A DNA stretch of 43,784 nt from Candidatus Stahliibacteriota bacterium (GCA_004375895.1 SOJW01000043.1:1-43784), one strand, 5' to 3'. Shown: positions 33,011 through 41,629, counted from the first letter of the stretch. The notes: generated from the sequence alone by a model not told the origin. A program made the numbers and translations.

Positions 33011-35182
33011 TTACTTGCCCCCTGTCTCTTCCTTCTTCTTTCTGGTGCGCTTCTTTGGTTTTTTCTCAGCCTTTTTGGCTTCGGCGTCGACGTCCGGTTC
33101 GGCTTTCGCCTCACCGTCGGCTTTCGTCTCACCGTCGGCTTTCGACTCAGCGTGGGGTTCTTCCTTTTTCGCGGTCTTCTTCCTGGTAGTTTTCTTCGGT
33201 TCGGCTTCCGCCTCACCGTCGGCTTCCGCCTCACCATCGGCTTTCGCCTCACCGTCGACTTTCGCCTCAGCGTCGGCTTTCGCCTCGGTAGTGACCTTCT
33301 TTTTGCGAGTGGTAGCCCTTTTCTTCGGTTTTTCTTCCTCTTTTTCTTTACCTTCAGCCTTTGCTTCGACTTTTTCTTCGGTTGTGGTCTCTGATTTGTC
33401 CTTGGCAGCTTCTTTGAGTGTGGTCTCTGGTTCTTTCTTCTTGGGTTTTTCGGCGGCTTTGGTAGTTTGCTTTGTTTCCTCTGTGCTCTCAGCCGCTTCT
33501 TCCAGGGTGCTTAGGGCATCGGCAAGATGGTCCTTAAGTGAGAAGCCTTTGGGGGCTTGGATGGATTCGGCGTGACGACGTTCCTTTGCCTCGGTTTTCT
33601 TGTAGTAGTCGCGTTCAGAAAGGATCACCCTGCGGCCCTTGAGGTCGATTCGACGTATGATTAGCTGGAGCTCCTCGCCCAGCCTGTAGTGGTCTTTGAT
33701 CTGCTTTATCTTGCGCTTGCGAAGCTGCTGTTGAGGAACGAAGCCCTCGATCTCCTCGGTCAGTGCCACCACTACGCCGGAGGAGGGCATGTCTATGATC
33801 TTGCCCAACACATGAGCACCCTCTTTGTGTTCCTTGGACCAGCTGTAGAAGGGGTCTTCCTGTGTCTGCTTGAGGCCGAGGGTTATCCTGCGGCTCTCTT
33901 TGTCCACATCCAGGATGATGGTTTCGACCCGCTCTCCCTTCTTAAGGATCTCACGGGGATGCTTGATCCGTTTGGTCCAGGAAAGATCCACGTTTCGCAC
34001 AAGGCCCTCGATCCCTTCCTGGATCTCAACGAATGCCCCAAAGTTCTTGAGTGAGGTTACAGTTCCTTCCAGGCGCTGACCGATATGGTAGCGTTCGTCT
34101 ATCATAGACCATGGGTCGGGCGTAGTCTGTTTGAGCCCTAAAGAGATGCGTCTGTTATCCTTGTCCATTGATAAAACGATTGTTTCTACTTCATGACCGA
34201 TCTGCAGTATCTGAGCCGGGTGACTTACCGTGCGGGTCCATGACATCTCGCTGATGTGGATAAGGCCTTCTATGCCTTTCTCCAGCTCAACGAAAGCACC
34301 GTAGTCGGTGAAGCTCGTGACTGTCCCCTTGACGCGAGAACCTATGGAGTAGCGCTTGTCAACGTTATCCCATGGATGCGGGGTAAGCTGCTTTAGACCT
34401 ACGGTTACGCGGCCTGTCTCCTCGTTCTTCGTGAGAACCTTAACCTTGATCTTCTCGCCAACCTTCAGGACCTCAGCCGGATGCACAATCTTCTTCCAGC
34501 TGATGTCTGAGATGTGCAGAAGTGCATCAAGGCCACCCAGATCGATGAAGGCGCCGAAGTCCACGATGTTCTTCACTATCCCTTCGACCACCTCATCCAC
34601 GTTAAGCCTGTCAAGGGCCTCCTTGTGGAGTCTGGCGAGTTCTTCCTCGAGAAGCATCCGGCGCGAGACAACGATGTTGCGCTTGTTCCAGTTGACCTTG
34701 ATTATCTTAACCTCGATCTCCTTACCGATGTAGGCGTCGAAGTCGGTTACCGAGCGAATGTCAACCTGGGAGCCGGGCAGGAATGCGTCGAGGCCGAAAA
34801 CCTCCACCTGCAGACCGCCCTTAACCTTCTTGCGCACCAGGGCAGGACAGGATTCCTCGGTCTCCAGCTTGCGCTTTATGGTATCCCAGGCCATCTGGAA
34901 GTCGGCCTTCTTCTTGGAGATCACAGGGAGCCCTTCGCGGTTCTCAAGTGACTCCACGAACACAATCACATCGTCGCCTACCTTGATTGCCTCAGGCTCG
35001 TTAAACTCGGTGATGGAAAGCACCCCTTCAGACTTCCAACCCAGGTCAATAAGCACTGAGTTGCCCTCAACCCGGGCTATCTTCCCAGTGACTATCTCGC
35101 CTACATGCAAGCTCGATAGCGACTCGGAGATTAGTTTTTCGAGTTCTTCGCTCGTTGGATCTTTGACTACGTTTTCTGCCAT
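33011..35182 (-). CDS. rpsA: Ribosomal protein S1 with a long repetitive charged tail
   Basis: 723 aa. Six S1 (OB-fold) domains occupy about residues 25-530; the third to fifth are the most alike (GxVTSxxxxGAFVEL...IEGLxHxSxxSW). S1 recruits mRNA to the 30S subunit. From about residue 555 the protein turns into a low-complexity tail of Lys, Ala, Glu and Thr, including tandem KADGEA-type hexapeptides coded by near-identical 18-bp units, and RKKK clusters. AGGAGG precedes the ATG. It lies between plsC and mtaB in the cmk operon. Confidence 0.95.
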   Translation of the reverse strand: MAENVVKDPTSEELEKLISESLSSLHVGEIVTGKIARVEGNSVLIDLGWKSEGVLSITEFNEPEAIKVGDDVIVFVESLENREGLPVISKKKADFQMAWDTIKRKLETEESCPALVRKKVKGGLQVEVFGLDAFLPGSQVDIRSVTDFDAYIGKEIEVKIIKVNWNKRNIVVSRRMLLEEELARLHKEALDRLNVDEVVEGIVKNIVDFGAFIDLGGLDALLHISDISWKKIVHPAEVLKVGEKIKVKVLTKNEETGRVTVGLKQLTPHPWDNVDKRYSIGSRVKGTVTSFTDYGAFVELEKGIEGLIHISEMSWTRTVSHPAQILQIGHEVETIVLSMDKDNRRISLGLKQTTPDPWSMIDERYHIGQRLEGTVTSLKNFGAFVEIQEGIEGLVRNVDLSWTKRIKHPREILKKGERVETIILDVDKESRRITLGLKQTQEDPFYSWSKEHKEGAHVLGKIIDMPSSGVVVALTEEIEGFVPQQQLRKRKIKQIKDHYRLGEELQLIIRRIDLKGRRVILSERDYYKKTEAKERRHAESIQAPKGFSLKDHLADALSTLEEAAESTEETKQTTKAAEKPKKKEPETTLKEAAKDKSETTTEEKVEAKAEGKEKEEEKPKKRATTRKKKVTTEAKADAEAKVDGEAKADGEAEADGEAEAEPKKTTRKKTAKKEEPHAESKADGETKADGEAKAEPDVDAEAKKAEKKPKKRTRKKKEETGGK

Positions 35183-35200
35183 TAGGTTTTTCCTCCTAGT

Positions 35201-35935
35201 CTAGAGATTCACCTGGATATCCCAATCTGCCTTTTTGCGCGCAGAAAGGGTTTGGTTTTCAGTGTTTACAGGTTTAAGTGGAGCTTTGCTCGCTGCTTGA
35301 CCGATTCTCTTCGAGTTCATCCTGCCGTGAGCGATGTCCGCCAGGCGGTGCACCTCGCGTTCGATGCGAAGGGTGAACTCCTCGTAAGCTTCCTTGTCCT
35401 TGGATGGGCACTCAGGGTAGATAGGCTCTGCGAAGAAAACCTCCACCATTGAACGTCTGGTGAGCCACTCCTGCCAGGGACGATGGGTGTTCTTTATGTA
35501 TGCCGGAACCACCGGAATTTTGTAGCGCAGTGCAAGCATCCCTACTCCTGACTTGAACGGCAGGAACGTTCCATTAAGGCTGCGTGTGCCTTCAGGGAAA
35601 AGGATTATTGCTTGTTTTTTCTTGATGAGTCTGTATGCTTCCTTAAACAGGTGCATGTCGAAAGCCTTGCCGCGTTTGATAGGGATGGCGTTGAAGTAGG
35701 CGATAAGCCAGCGGAAGAACCTGGACTGGGCAAACAATTCCTCCTTGGCCAGAAAAAAACACTCGCGTCCGGCTGCGTGACCCACCAGTGGGGGATCAAT
35801 GAAGTTCATGTGGTTGGAGGCGATGAGCACTGCTCCTTTCCGTGGAACGTAGGAGCGTCCATGCACCCGTACTCCAAACAGGAATCGTAAAGTGGGACCG
35901 ACTATCGACCATCCAATCCTCCAGCGCAACCTCAT
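35201..35935 (-). CDS. plsC: 1-acyl-sn-glycerol-3-phosphate acyltransferase
   Basis: Makes phosphatidic acid by adding the second acyl chain, 244 aa. The acyltransferase block I NHMNFID (HX4D) and block III FPEGTRS are clear. The ATG at 35935 overlaps the cmk stop (TGATG); an in-frame GTG is 1 codon upstream. The last 35 residues are basic and not part of the domain. Confidence 0.93.
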   Translation of the reverse strand: MRLRWRIGWSIVGPTLRFLFGVRVHGRSYVPRKGAVLIASNHMNFIDPPLVGHAAGRECFFLAKEELFAQSRFFRWLIAYFNAIPIKRGKAFDMHLFKEAYRLIKKKQAIILFPEGTRSLNGTFLPFKSGVGMLALRYKIPVVPAYIKNTHRPWQEWLTRRSMVEVFFAEPIYPECPSKDKEAYEEFTLRIEREVHRLADIAHGRMNSKRIGQAASKAPLKPVNTENQTLSARKKADWDIQVNL

Positions 35936-36609
35936 CACCCTTCTCCCATTCTTGTCATTACCTCTTCGTAGATAATATCTACTTGCTGGTCTATGGTGAG
36001 GTTGGTGGTCTCCACGTAGAATGCATCCGGTGTGTGAAGAAGCGGGCTTATCTTGCGATGGGAGTCTGTATCGTCTCGCTTTGCCAGGTTTGCTTTCACC
36101 TCTTCGATATTGCGGGAGATACCCCTTTCTTCCAGCTCTTTCTGACGGCGGCGGGCGCGCTCAACAAGATCACAGCTCATGAAGACCTTGAGGACTGCGT
36201 CAGGGAAGACCACCGAGCCGATGTCCCTGCCCTCGCAGACCAGTTTGCGGTTGCGTCCTAACTCGCGCTGTTTGGCCACAAGGAACGCGCGCACCAACGC
36301 CCGTTCGGCAACAGGGGAGACCCAGCGGTCTACCTCGGTGGAACGAAGTTCATCTGAAAGACGCTTGCCGTTAAGGTAGACGTAAAGCTTGTAGTTGCGT
36401 ATCTTAAATTCAAGCGGGGCATCCAGGAGGACCTTTTGAAGAAGCCTGTCCGAGGCCTCGAGGGCGTCTTCTTGCAATAATAAATAGGTAACCGCACGAT
36501 ACATCGCGCCAGTATCCAGATAGGCAACTCCCAGCTTTTTTGCGAGAAGTCTGGCGGTTGTGCTTTTGCCTGAAGAGGCGGTTCCGTCAATGGCTACAAC
36601 ACACTTCAA
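35935..36609 (-). CDS. cmk: Cytidylate kinase
   Basis: Phosphorylates CMP and dCMP, 224 aa. The P-loop GTASSGKST is at residues 9-17, followed by YLDTGAMYRA and the CMP-binding EGRDIGSVVFPDA. The start is TTG with AAGGAG 8 nt before it. First gene of the cmk, plsC, rpsA, mtaB, rlmN operon. Confidence 0.96.
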   Translation of the reverse strand: MKCVVAIDGTASSGKSTTARLLAKKLGVAYLDTGAMYRAVTYLLLQEDALEASDRLLQKVLLDAPLEFKIRNYKLYVYLNGKRLSDELRSTEVDRWVSPVAERALVRAFLVAKQRELGRNRKLVCEGRDIGSVVFPDAVLKVFMSCDLVERARRRQKELEERGISRNIEEVKANLAKRDDTDSHRKISPLLHTPDAFYVETTNLTIDQQVDIIYEEVMTRMGEG

Positions 36610-36675
36610 GTCAAGTAGTTTCTCCTTTTTTTAATCTTTACTGTCGACGGGCTGTTGCTGCCCGCGCAGTTTACA

Positions 36676-36704
36676 ATTATAGGCGATTTCACACACCCCG
36701 TCAA
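36676..36704 (-). promoter_or_regulatory. Promoter of the cmk-rpsA operon
   Basis: Minus strand: -35 TTGACG (36699-36704), a 17-bp spacer, perfect -10 TATAAT (36676-36681). The leader of about 65 nt contains a CGGGC/GCCCG hairpin before the Shine-Dalgarno. Confidence 0.75.
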
Positions 36705-36711
36705 CCCCTCA

Positions 36712-36742
36712 CCCCACAAAGTTAGAGACTAACTTTGTGGGG
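36712..36742. repeat. Perfect 14-bp inverted repeat upstream of cmk promoter
   Basis: CCCCACAAAGTTAG (36712-36725) and CTAACTTTGTGGGG (36729-36742) are exact complements with a 3-nt loop. It ends 7 nt upstream of the -35 box. No T-tract flanks it. Confidence 0.85.
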
Positions 36743-37044
36743 ACCCCGACCAGGAGATTCCGTGAAGAAGTACAGTCCGGCGAAGTGCCACCGTCTGGCG
36801 GAGGATTGACGTGGACGCCGCTTCGCGTAAGGTGGGGTGGTTGTTAGTTCTCACCCTCCCCCTACCCCCTACCCTATGAGTGCACCAGGCACTCAAGGGG
36901 CACGCTGTCCCATCAAGGGAGGGGAGCTTCCTCGTAGCCTGTTCTTTAATATCTGCGCAAAGGAGTTCCTATAGTGGAGCACACCCTCTCAGGGTGTCCG
37001 GACAGGCTGGAGAGAGAAGGGCACGGCATGCCGTGCCCCTACAA
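36743..37044. repeat. Mosaic of C-rich and palindromic repeats
   Basis: No gene is seen. Contents: GC-rich text with GACGCCGCTTCGCG, related to the insert near 1400; a C-rich CACCCTCCCCCTACCCCCT element (36852-36927) with the longest insert of its family (including GTGCACCAGGCAC and GGGGCACGCTGT); an ACACCCT/AGGGTGT palindrome (36980-36997); and the perfect 20-bp palindrome at 37019-37038. Confidence 0.7.
37019..37038 (-). terminator. Possible terminator hairpin after the DUF362 gene
   Basis: GGGCACGGCATGCCGTGCCC is a perfect palindrome 6 nt after the stop codon. On the minus strand it is followed by TTCTCTCTCC, pyrimidine-rich but not a clean T-run. It also belongs to the GTAGGGGC palindrome family, so termination may be secondary. 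Confidence 0.4.
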
Positions 37045-38799
37045 TTATTTTACCAGCAGTATCTTCTGTGTGGCGGTGAAGCCCCCGGCCTGTATCCGGC
37101 AAAGGTAGATGCCGGCACTCACTCGCCTGCCAAGATCATCTGTGCCACCCCAGCGAACAGAATATTGACCGGCCGGGCTTACTCCGTCCACAAGGGTCTT
37201 TACCAGGCGGCCTGAGGTGTCAAATATCACGAGCTTTGTCCGTGACTCCTGCGGTATGACATACCGGATGATGCTCGTTTCACTGAATGGGTTTGGAGAG
37301 ATCGACTCCAATCCGAAAGATGTAGATTCAGGAGTGCTTTCTTCTCCCACTCCGGGTTCGGGTAGCACCTCACGGTCATACACGGAGATCTCTGCCGAAT
37401 CCATGGTGCACGGCAGCCCTGCTGATTCTCTAAGGTAGGTTGTCCATCTCCCCAGATGGTTGTTGTAAAGGCTTCCCTGGCGGTCGGGATCGGTTTCATT
37501 CGGGTCCTTGGCAACCGGGGTAAGGATGAACTTGGCCGCATACCATGAGGAGGCAACCGGGTCGGTGGAGGCGAGTAGCATCTTTGTGTTGGTAAGATAG
37601 TTGAGATTGTTGGGGCCTTCCCCGCTGGTCCAGGTGGCGTCCACTATGGTCAAACGGGGCCAGGTAACCGCCATCACTCGCGCCACCAGAGCGTAGTCTG
37701 AGAAGAAATAACTGTAATGCATGGCGTTGGAACCGCCGTAGCGCTGCTGTGCGTAGGCGGTGGTAAGCACCCCTATCCAGTTCTTCACCGCAATGGTTGA
37801 ACCGGCCAGGAAATGCGCCTTGAGCACCGGGAAGTCGATTATGCACAGCTTCTCCGCGTCGTAGGACTCGGCATCGGAATCCCAGATGCCGTACCGTAAG
37901 GAGATGTAGTAGTTTCCGGAAGGGGAGCGGAACTTGGGGTAGGTGATCTTTGTCTCGGCTTCGTAGACGTATCCGTCGTTGTAGTCGCCTTCAGAATATT
38001 CTGAGGCCACATCGTCCCAGATGTATTTCCAGTCAAGGGTATCAACCGGATAACCCTTGGCCTTGAAGGTAGCAACGACATCCACTATTGATTGTTCCGG
38101 ATCGTCGCCGTTGTTGTCTTGATCGTTGATGCCGGTGCCGATATCCTGCGTATTATCACATACAAGAATCTCACCACTGAACCCGTCGGGATGATTGAGA
38201 ATCTGCCAGATGAGCCCCTTTATCCTATCGGAGTTAGTACCGTTCTCCGCGTTCCACTGGAAGTTGGCCTTGATGATTACTACATTGTCCGCGCCCACGA
38301 TGCCTTGAGGGTGTTCCGCGGTCCGGTAGAGAAAGATATCTTTGGCAGCAAGCATCGCCAGAAGGGTGTCTACTGCCGGGTCTTTCAAGTATTCGTCTGG
38401 AACGGATGCGTCGCCTGGGGCCAGTGAGCCGGACGTGGATGGTATCGAATCCATCACGAAGACGGTTGAGACGGGATCTGAAACCTCCCAGGTGGGCAGT
38501 GATGAGGGTGCCTTCTTGGCCCCGGCAAGGCCGGGTGACGCTCCCAAGAACATGACTCCTACCAGCAAGATGGACACTGCAGAAAGCTTTGCAAATCTCT
38601 TTAAAAACAAGCCCCCGCCTAAAACCGCAATCACTGCCAGAAACCAAGTTGAAGCAAGAGGAAACGCCATCTGCTGGCAGGGGTAGGTCAGCCGCTTGGG
38701 ATTCGTTCCGCTTCTGAGCAGGACCCAGAGAAACGCAAAGAACCCAACTATCCAGAACCACCAGTGTTTGTTCTTGAAATACCTTTCACGCAGATTCAT
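37045..38799 (-). CDS. DUF362-domain protein with C-terminal secretion/sorting domain
   Basis: 584 aa. Two or three hydrophobic helices (about residues 12-30, 45-65 and 70-92) come first. The DUF362 region (about 105-440) has ADNVVIIKANFQWN and an EILVCDN strand, as in proteins annotated as iron-sulfur or uncharacterised. After a Pro/Glu/Ser linker (about 485-500) the last 80 residues form a FlgD-Ig/T9SS type A-like domain: SISPNPF, GRLVKTLVDG, GxYSVRWGGTDDxGRRVSAGIYLCRI, ending KILLVK. This suggests export to the surface or outside. Function is unknown. AGGAGG precedes the ATG. Confidence 0.85.
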   Translation of the reverse strand: MNLRERYFKNKHWWFWIVGFFAFLWVLLRSGTNPKRLTYPCQQMAFPLASTWFLAVIAVLGGGLFLKRFAKLSAVSILLVGVMFLGASPGLAGAKKAPSSLPTWEVSDPVSTVFVMDSIPSTSGSLAPGDASVPDEYLKDPAVDTLLAMLAAKDIFLYRTAEHPQGIVGADNVVIIKANFQWNAENGTNSDRIKGLIWQILNHPDGFSGEILVCDNTQDIGTGINDQDNNGDDPEQSIVDVVATFKAKGYPVDTLDWKYIWDDVASEYSEGDYNDGYVYEAETKITYPKFRSPSGNYYISLRYGIWDSDAESYDAEKLCIIDFPVLKAHFLAGSTIAVKNWIGVLTTAYAQQRYGGSNAMHYSYFFSDYALVARVMAVTWPRLTIVDATWTSGEGPNNLNYLTNTKMLLASTDPVASSWYAAKFILTPVAKDPNETDPDRQGSLYNNHLGRWTTYLRESAGLPCTMDSAEISVYDREVLPEPGVGEESTPESTSFGLESISPNPFSETSIIRYVIPQESRTKLVIFDTSGRLVKTLVDGVSPAGQYSVRWGGTDDLGRRVSAGIYLCRIQAGGFTATQKILLVK

Positions 38800-38836
38800 A
38801 TTCGACCTCCTAACTATTATCTATTCTGACGGATTC

Positions 38837-38864
38837 ATCATAACAGAAGTTGGCTTCTTGTCAA
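38837..38864 (-). promoter_or_regulatory. Promoter of the DUF362 gene
   Basis: Minus strand: -35 TTGACA (38859-38864), a 16-bp spacer, -10 TATGAT (38837-38842), with a leader of about 30 nt. Confidence 0.7.
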
Positions 38865-38919
38865 GGGGACTTTGAAGGTTTGGAACCCTGTATAACAGGC
38901 ACTTTTGTCTGTTCGAGAA

Positions 38920-39525
38920 CTATACGTTCCCCACTTTAATCTCTTTCCTTATAAACGCGTTGAATGAGGAGCAGGCCTCGGCGTCCCGCTTCAGCCCTTC
39001 CGGATCTTGCTGCGCTCTTCTGGTCATGTAGGTATTAACCCTCTGGCGAAGTTCGTCGGGCAGTGGGCGGTCGTTTCCTCTACCATACCTGCTGTCGGCT
39101 GGGTCGCCGAACATCGGGCGAACCTTGCGAATCCTCTCGTTTGCCTCCGCGGCACTCAGCCCTTCCTCTTTCGTAAACCTCAGGAAAAGTGCGTAGATGA
39201 ACACCTCATCCACCTTACTCATCATCCTGCGCTCAAGATCGTGCATGTTCCACCACCACCGGATGTTCTGGTCCCGAACACCTTCTGCCCTCTTCTGGGC
39301 CAGTACGGTTTCGACTTTTTTATCTGTGGATTCTTTTTCTAAAAGCATATCGCCCAGGTCAGGCGGCAGGTTCATGGTGTCTTCATTTCCTGCTTCTTCG
39401 GTTACCTTTGTGAACAGGTCTTTGAAGGTTCGCTTCGCCTTTGCCATGGACATTCCCATCATCTTCTGGAATATAGGCAGGTATTGATTCCTCAGATGTT
39501 TTTCAAGCGTGGATGTTTTCGCCAT
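38920..39525 (-). CDS. Hypothetical cytoplasmic protein
   Basis: 201 aa, no signal peptide or membrane helix. It is helical and charged, with a Trp cluster (RWWWNMHDLERRM) near residue 90 and a Pro/Gly/Arg-rich turn (FGDPADSRYGRGNDRPLP) near 150. I do not recognise the family. The start is well supported by AAGGAG and a TTGACA promoter. It is transcribed divergently from nadA. Confidence 0.75.
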   Translation of the reverse strand: MAKTSTLEKHLRNQYLPIFQKMMGMSMAKAKRTFKDLFTKVTEEAGNEDTMNLPPDLGDMLLEKESTDKKVETVLAQKRAEGVRDQNIRWWWNMHDLERRMMSKVDEVFIYALFLRFTKEEGLSAAEANERIRKVRPMFGDPADSRYGRGNDRPLPDELRQRVNTYMTRRAQQDPEGLKRDAEACSSFNAFIRKEIKVGNV

Positions 39526-39544
39526 GTGCGTCTCCTTAGATACT

Positions 39545-39572
39545 AACCTACACCTGATCGGGGTCTTGTCAA
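39545..39572 (-). promoter_or_regulatory. Promoter of the 201-aa hypothetical gene
   Basis: Minus strand: -35 TTGACA (39567-39572), a 16-bp spacer, -10 TAGGTT (39545-39550). Confidence 0.6.
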
Positions 39573-39592
39573 CGTCACCCTTGTTCTTCGAG

Positions 39593-39620
39593 TTGACATT
39601 CGCATCCTCACTGTTATAGT
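39593..39620 (+). promoter_or_regulatory. Promoter of nadA, leaderless type
   Basis: -35 TTGACA (39593-39598), a 16-bp spacer, -10 TATAGT (39615-39620), then 6 nt to the ATG. The -35 box lies 20 bp from that of the divergent gene. Confidence 0.7.
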
Positions 39621-39626
39621 TACGTT

Positions 39627-40562
39627 ATGGCTGATGCTGTTATGATCAAGGAGTTAAGCACTGAGGAGATGTCTCTTGAGATCAGACAGCTGGCTCGTGA
39701 ACGACAGGCGCTTATCCTGGTTCACAACTATCAGCTGCCGGAGATCCAGGACCTTGCCGATTATCTCGGCGATTCACTTGATCTGGCCCGGCGTTCTGCC
39801 GAGGCCACGCATCCGGTAATATTATTCTGCGGTGTGCGTTTCATGGCCGAGACCGCCAAGATACTTTCCCCGGACAAGATGGTTCTTCTGCCCCGCCCAG
39901 ATGCGGGCTGCCCCATGGCCGACATGGCCGATGTTGAAGGTCTGCGCAACCTGAAGGCCGAACATCCGAATGCCAAAGTGGTTGCTTACGTCAACACCAA
40001 CGCCGACATCAAGGCTGAGGTTGACGTGTGCTGTACCTCTGCCAACGCGGTAAAGGTGGTCGAGGGAGTCGACGCCTCCGAGATCATCTTCGTACCGGAC
40101 TGCAACCTTGCATCCTGGGTCCAGCGTTTCACAAAGAAGAAGATAATCCCCTGGGCAGGATTCTGTCCGATTCACCGGCGGTTCAAAGTTGAGGAGGTCA
40201 AAGCCGTGCGCGAGCGCTATCCCGATGCACTCATCATGGTTCACCCGGAATGCGATCCTGAGGTTATTGATCTGATCGATGAGGTTACCTCAACCAACGG
40301 GATGGTGAGACTTGCGCAATCATCCGATCGCAAACGCTTCATCGTGGGAACAGAGGAGGGGCTCATCTACCGTCTCAAGAAGGAGAATCCTGCGAAGGAG
40401 TTCTACTCGCTCGGCGCGCCCAAGGTCTGCGAGAACATGAAAAAGATAAGGCTCAAGCACGTTCTTGCAGCACTAAAGAAGGATCAGTACCAGATCCAGG
40501 TTGATCCTTCCATCGCTTTCCGGGCACAAAAAGCCCTGGATGAGATGCTGAGATACGTATGA
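39627..40562 (+). CDS. nadA: Quinolinate synthase
   Basis: Condenses iminoaspartate with dihydroxyacetone phosphate in NAD synthesis; [4Fe-4S] enzyme. It is 311 aa, with the three cluster cysteines at C68 (FCGVRFMAE), C180 (AGFCPIH) and C268 (KVCENM), the ligand pattern of the family. Other motifs include HNYQ and PDCNL. nadB and nadC are not nearby. No Shine-Dalgarno is present, in line with a leaderless transcript. Confidence 0.97.
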   Translation: MADAVMIKELSTEEMSLEIRQLARERQALILVHNYQLPEIQDLADYLGDSLDLARRSAEATHPVILFCGVRFMAETAKILSPDKMVLLPRPDAGCPMADMADVEGLRNLKAEHPNAKVVAYVNTNADIKAEVDVCCTSANAVKVVEGVDASEIIFVPDCNLASWVQRFTKKKIIPWAGFCPIHRRFKVEEVKAVRERYPDALIMVHPECDPEVIDLIDEVTSTNGMVRLAQSSDRKRFIVGTEEGLIYRLKKENPAKEFYSLGAPKVCENMKKIRLKHVLAALKKDQYQIQVDPSIAFRAQKALDEMLRYV

Positions 40563-40860
40563 GGTTCCACGAAGTTACCCTGTAAATTTCAAAATGCACC
40601 GAAGGGCGACGGTTACGGAGTAAATATCAAATTGAAGATGCAGAGGGTTGAATATTGATAAAGAAAAACCTTCCAACAATCACAGCACTTGGAGGCTAAC
40701 TGTTCACCGTCAAACAGTCAAGACAAATTTGCAATTTGAATTGAGCGACACCCTCGTGTACATGGGCAGGTGAGGCTGTTGTCCATCTTTCCATCACCCC
40801 CCGGCATCTTTGACGCCACACCCTCTACCCTGACAACCATCCCTTAACCCACGCCCCCCC
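40563..40860. other. Intergenic region between nadA and PASTA gene
   Basis: No gene is seen. It holds degenerate AT-rich text related to the tail of the 11-bp arrays (AAATATCAAATTG at about 40622, and a CAAATT-TGC-AATTTG palindrome at about 40725-40739), and a pyrimidine-rich stretch before the promoter. No clear terminator was found for nadA. Confidence 0.5.
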
Positions 40861-40889
40861 TTGACAGTCAAGCATAAATGGTGTAAAAT
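40861..40889 (+). promoter_or_regulatory. Promoter of PASTA lipoprotein
   Basis: -35 TTGACA (40861-40866), a 17-bp spacer, -10 TAAAAT (40884-40889). GAAGGAGG lies before the ATG at 40931. Confidence 0.75.
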
Positions 40890-40930
40890 TCCTGACATAA
40901 GTTGATTTAAGGTAAAGAAGGAGGACCGTA

Positions 40931-41629
40931 ATGAAGAAGAGTGCAATTGGTGCACTACTTGCGATTGTGTTCGTGGGTTTGACTGTCACTGGATGCGACG
41001 CGCTGAGGCGAACCGTTGAAATCCCCGATCTGACCAAATCTACCGTTGAGAACGCGAAGGTCTCCACTGAGAAGAGAGGGCTTTTGATCTATGTGGTGGA
41101 CGAGATTGAGTCTGACGAGGTAGAGAAAGGGCTTATAGCCAAGCAGGAGCCTCTTCCCCTTTCTGAGGTCAAACGGGGTTCCTCTGTAAAGGTGTGGATC
41201 TCCAAGGGCTTAGTCAGGGTTGAAGTTCCTGCTCTTGAGAATGTTGCTGTGAGTGAGGCACGCGCCAAGCTGAGCAGACTGAGACTTGATGTTGACGTGG
41301 AGGAGGTATACTCCGAAGAGATCGCCAAGGACTTTGTGGTATCATCGGATCCTTCCCCAGGCATGATGGTCCAGAAAGGCACCACCGTGAATTTAAAGGT
41401 AAGTATGGGTCCTGAACCGCCCAAGACAGCGGTGGTACCTAAAGTGATTCGCATGGGCAAGAGCTCAGCGCAGAAGAAGATAGAGGCGGCAGGCCTTAAG
41501 GCGAAGTTCGTTTATCGTGTCCACACCGAGTACTACGAGGGAACCCTCTACTATCAAACACCCAAGGCGGGCAGCGTGGTTCCCATCGGCTCGACCGTGA
41601 CCGCCTACATCGCTACCGTTCTGGATTAG
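40931..41629 (+). CDS. PASTA-repeat lipoprotein
   Basis: 232 aa. A lipoprotein signal peptide ends TVTGC (Cys22). Three PASTA domains follow (about 28-95, 96-160 and 165-230), each with VPxLxxxxxxxAxxxL-type starts and P-x-G-x-x-V-x-x-G-x-x-V ends. PASTA domains bind muropeptides or uncross-linked peptidoglycan and normally form the outer part of Ser/Thr kinases or PBPs. Here no kinase or transpeptidase is attached, so it is a stand-alone periplasmic wall-binding protein. It ends in a strong terminator. Confidence 0.9.
   Translation: MKKSAIGALLAIVFVGLTVTGCDALRRTVEIPDLTKSTVENAKVSTEKRGLLIYVVDEIESDEVEKGLIAKQEPLPLSEVKRGSSVKVWISKGLVRVEVPALENVAVSEARAKLSRLRLDVDVEEVYSEEIAKDFVVSSDPSPGMMVQKGTTVNLKVSMGPEPPKTAVVPKVIRMGKSSAQKKIEAAGLKAKFVYRVHTEYYEGTLYYQTPKAGSVVPIGSTVTAYIATVLD

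Noticed and set aside
32958-33575. 205-aa plus-strand ORF rich in Ser, Ala and Phe
   Set aside because: It is the antisense of the repetitive rpsA tail; long open frames on both strands come from the repeat composition.
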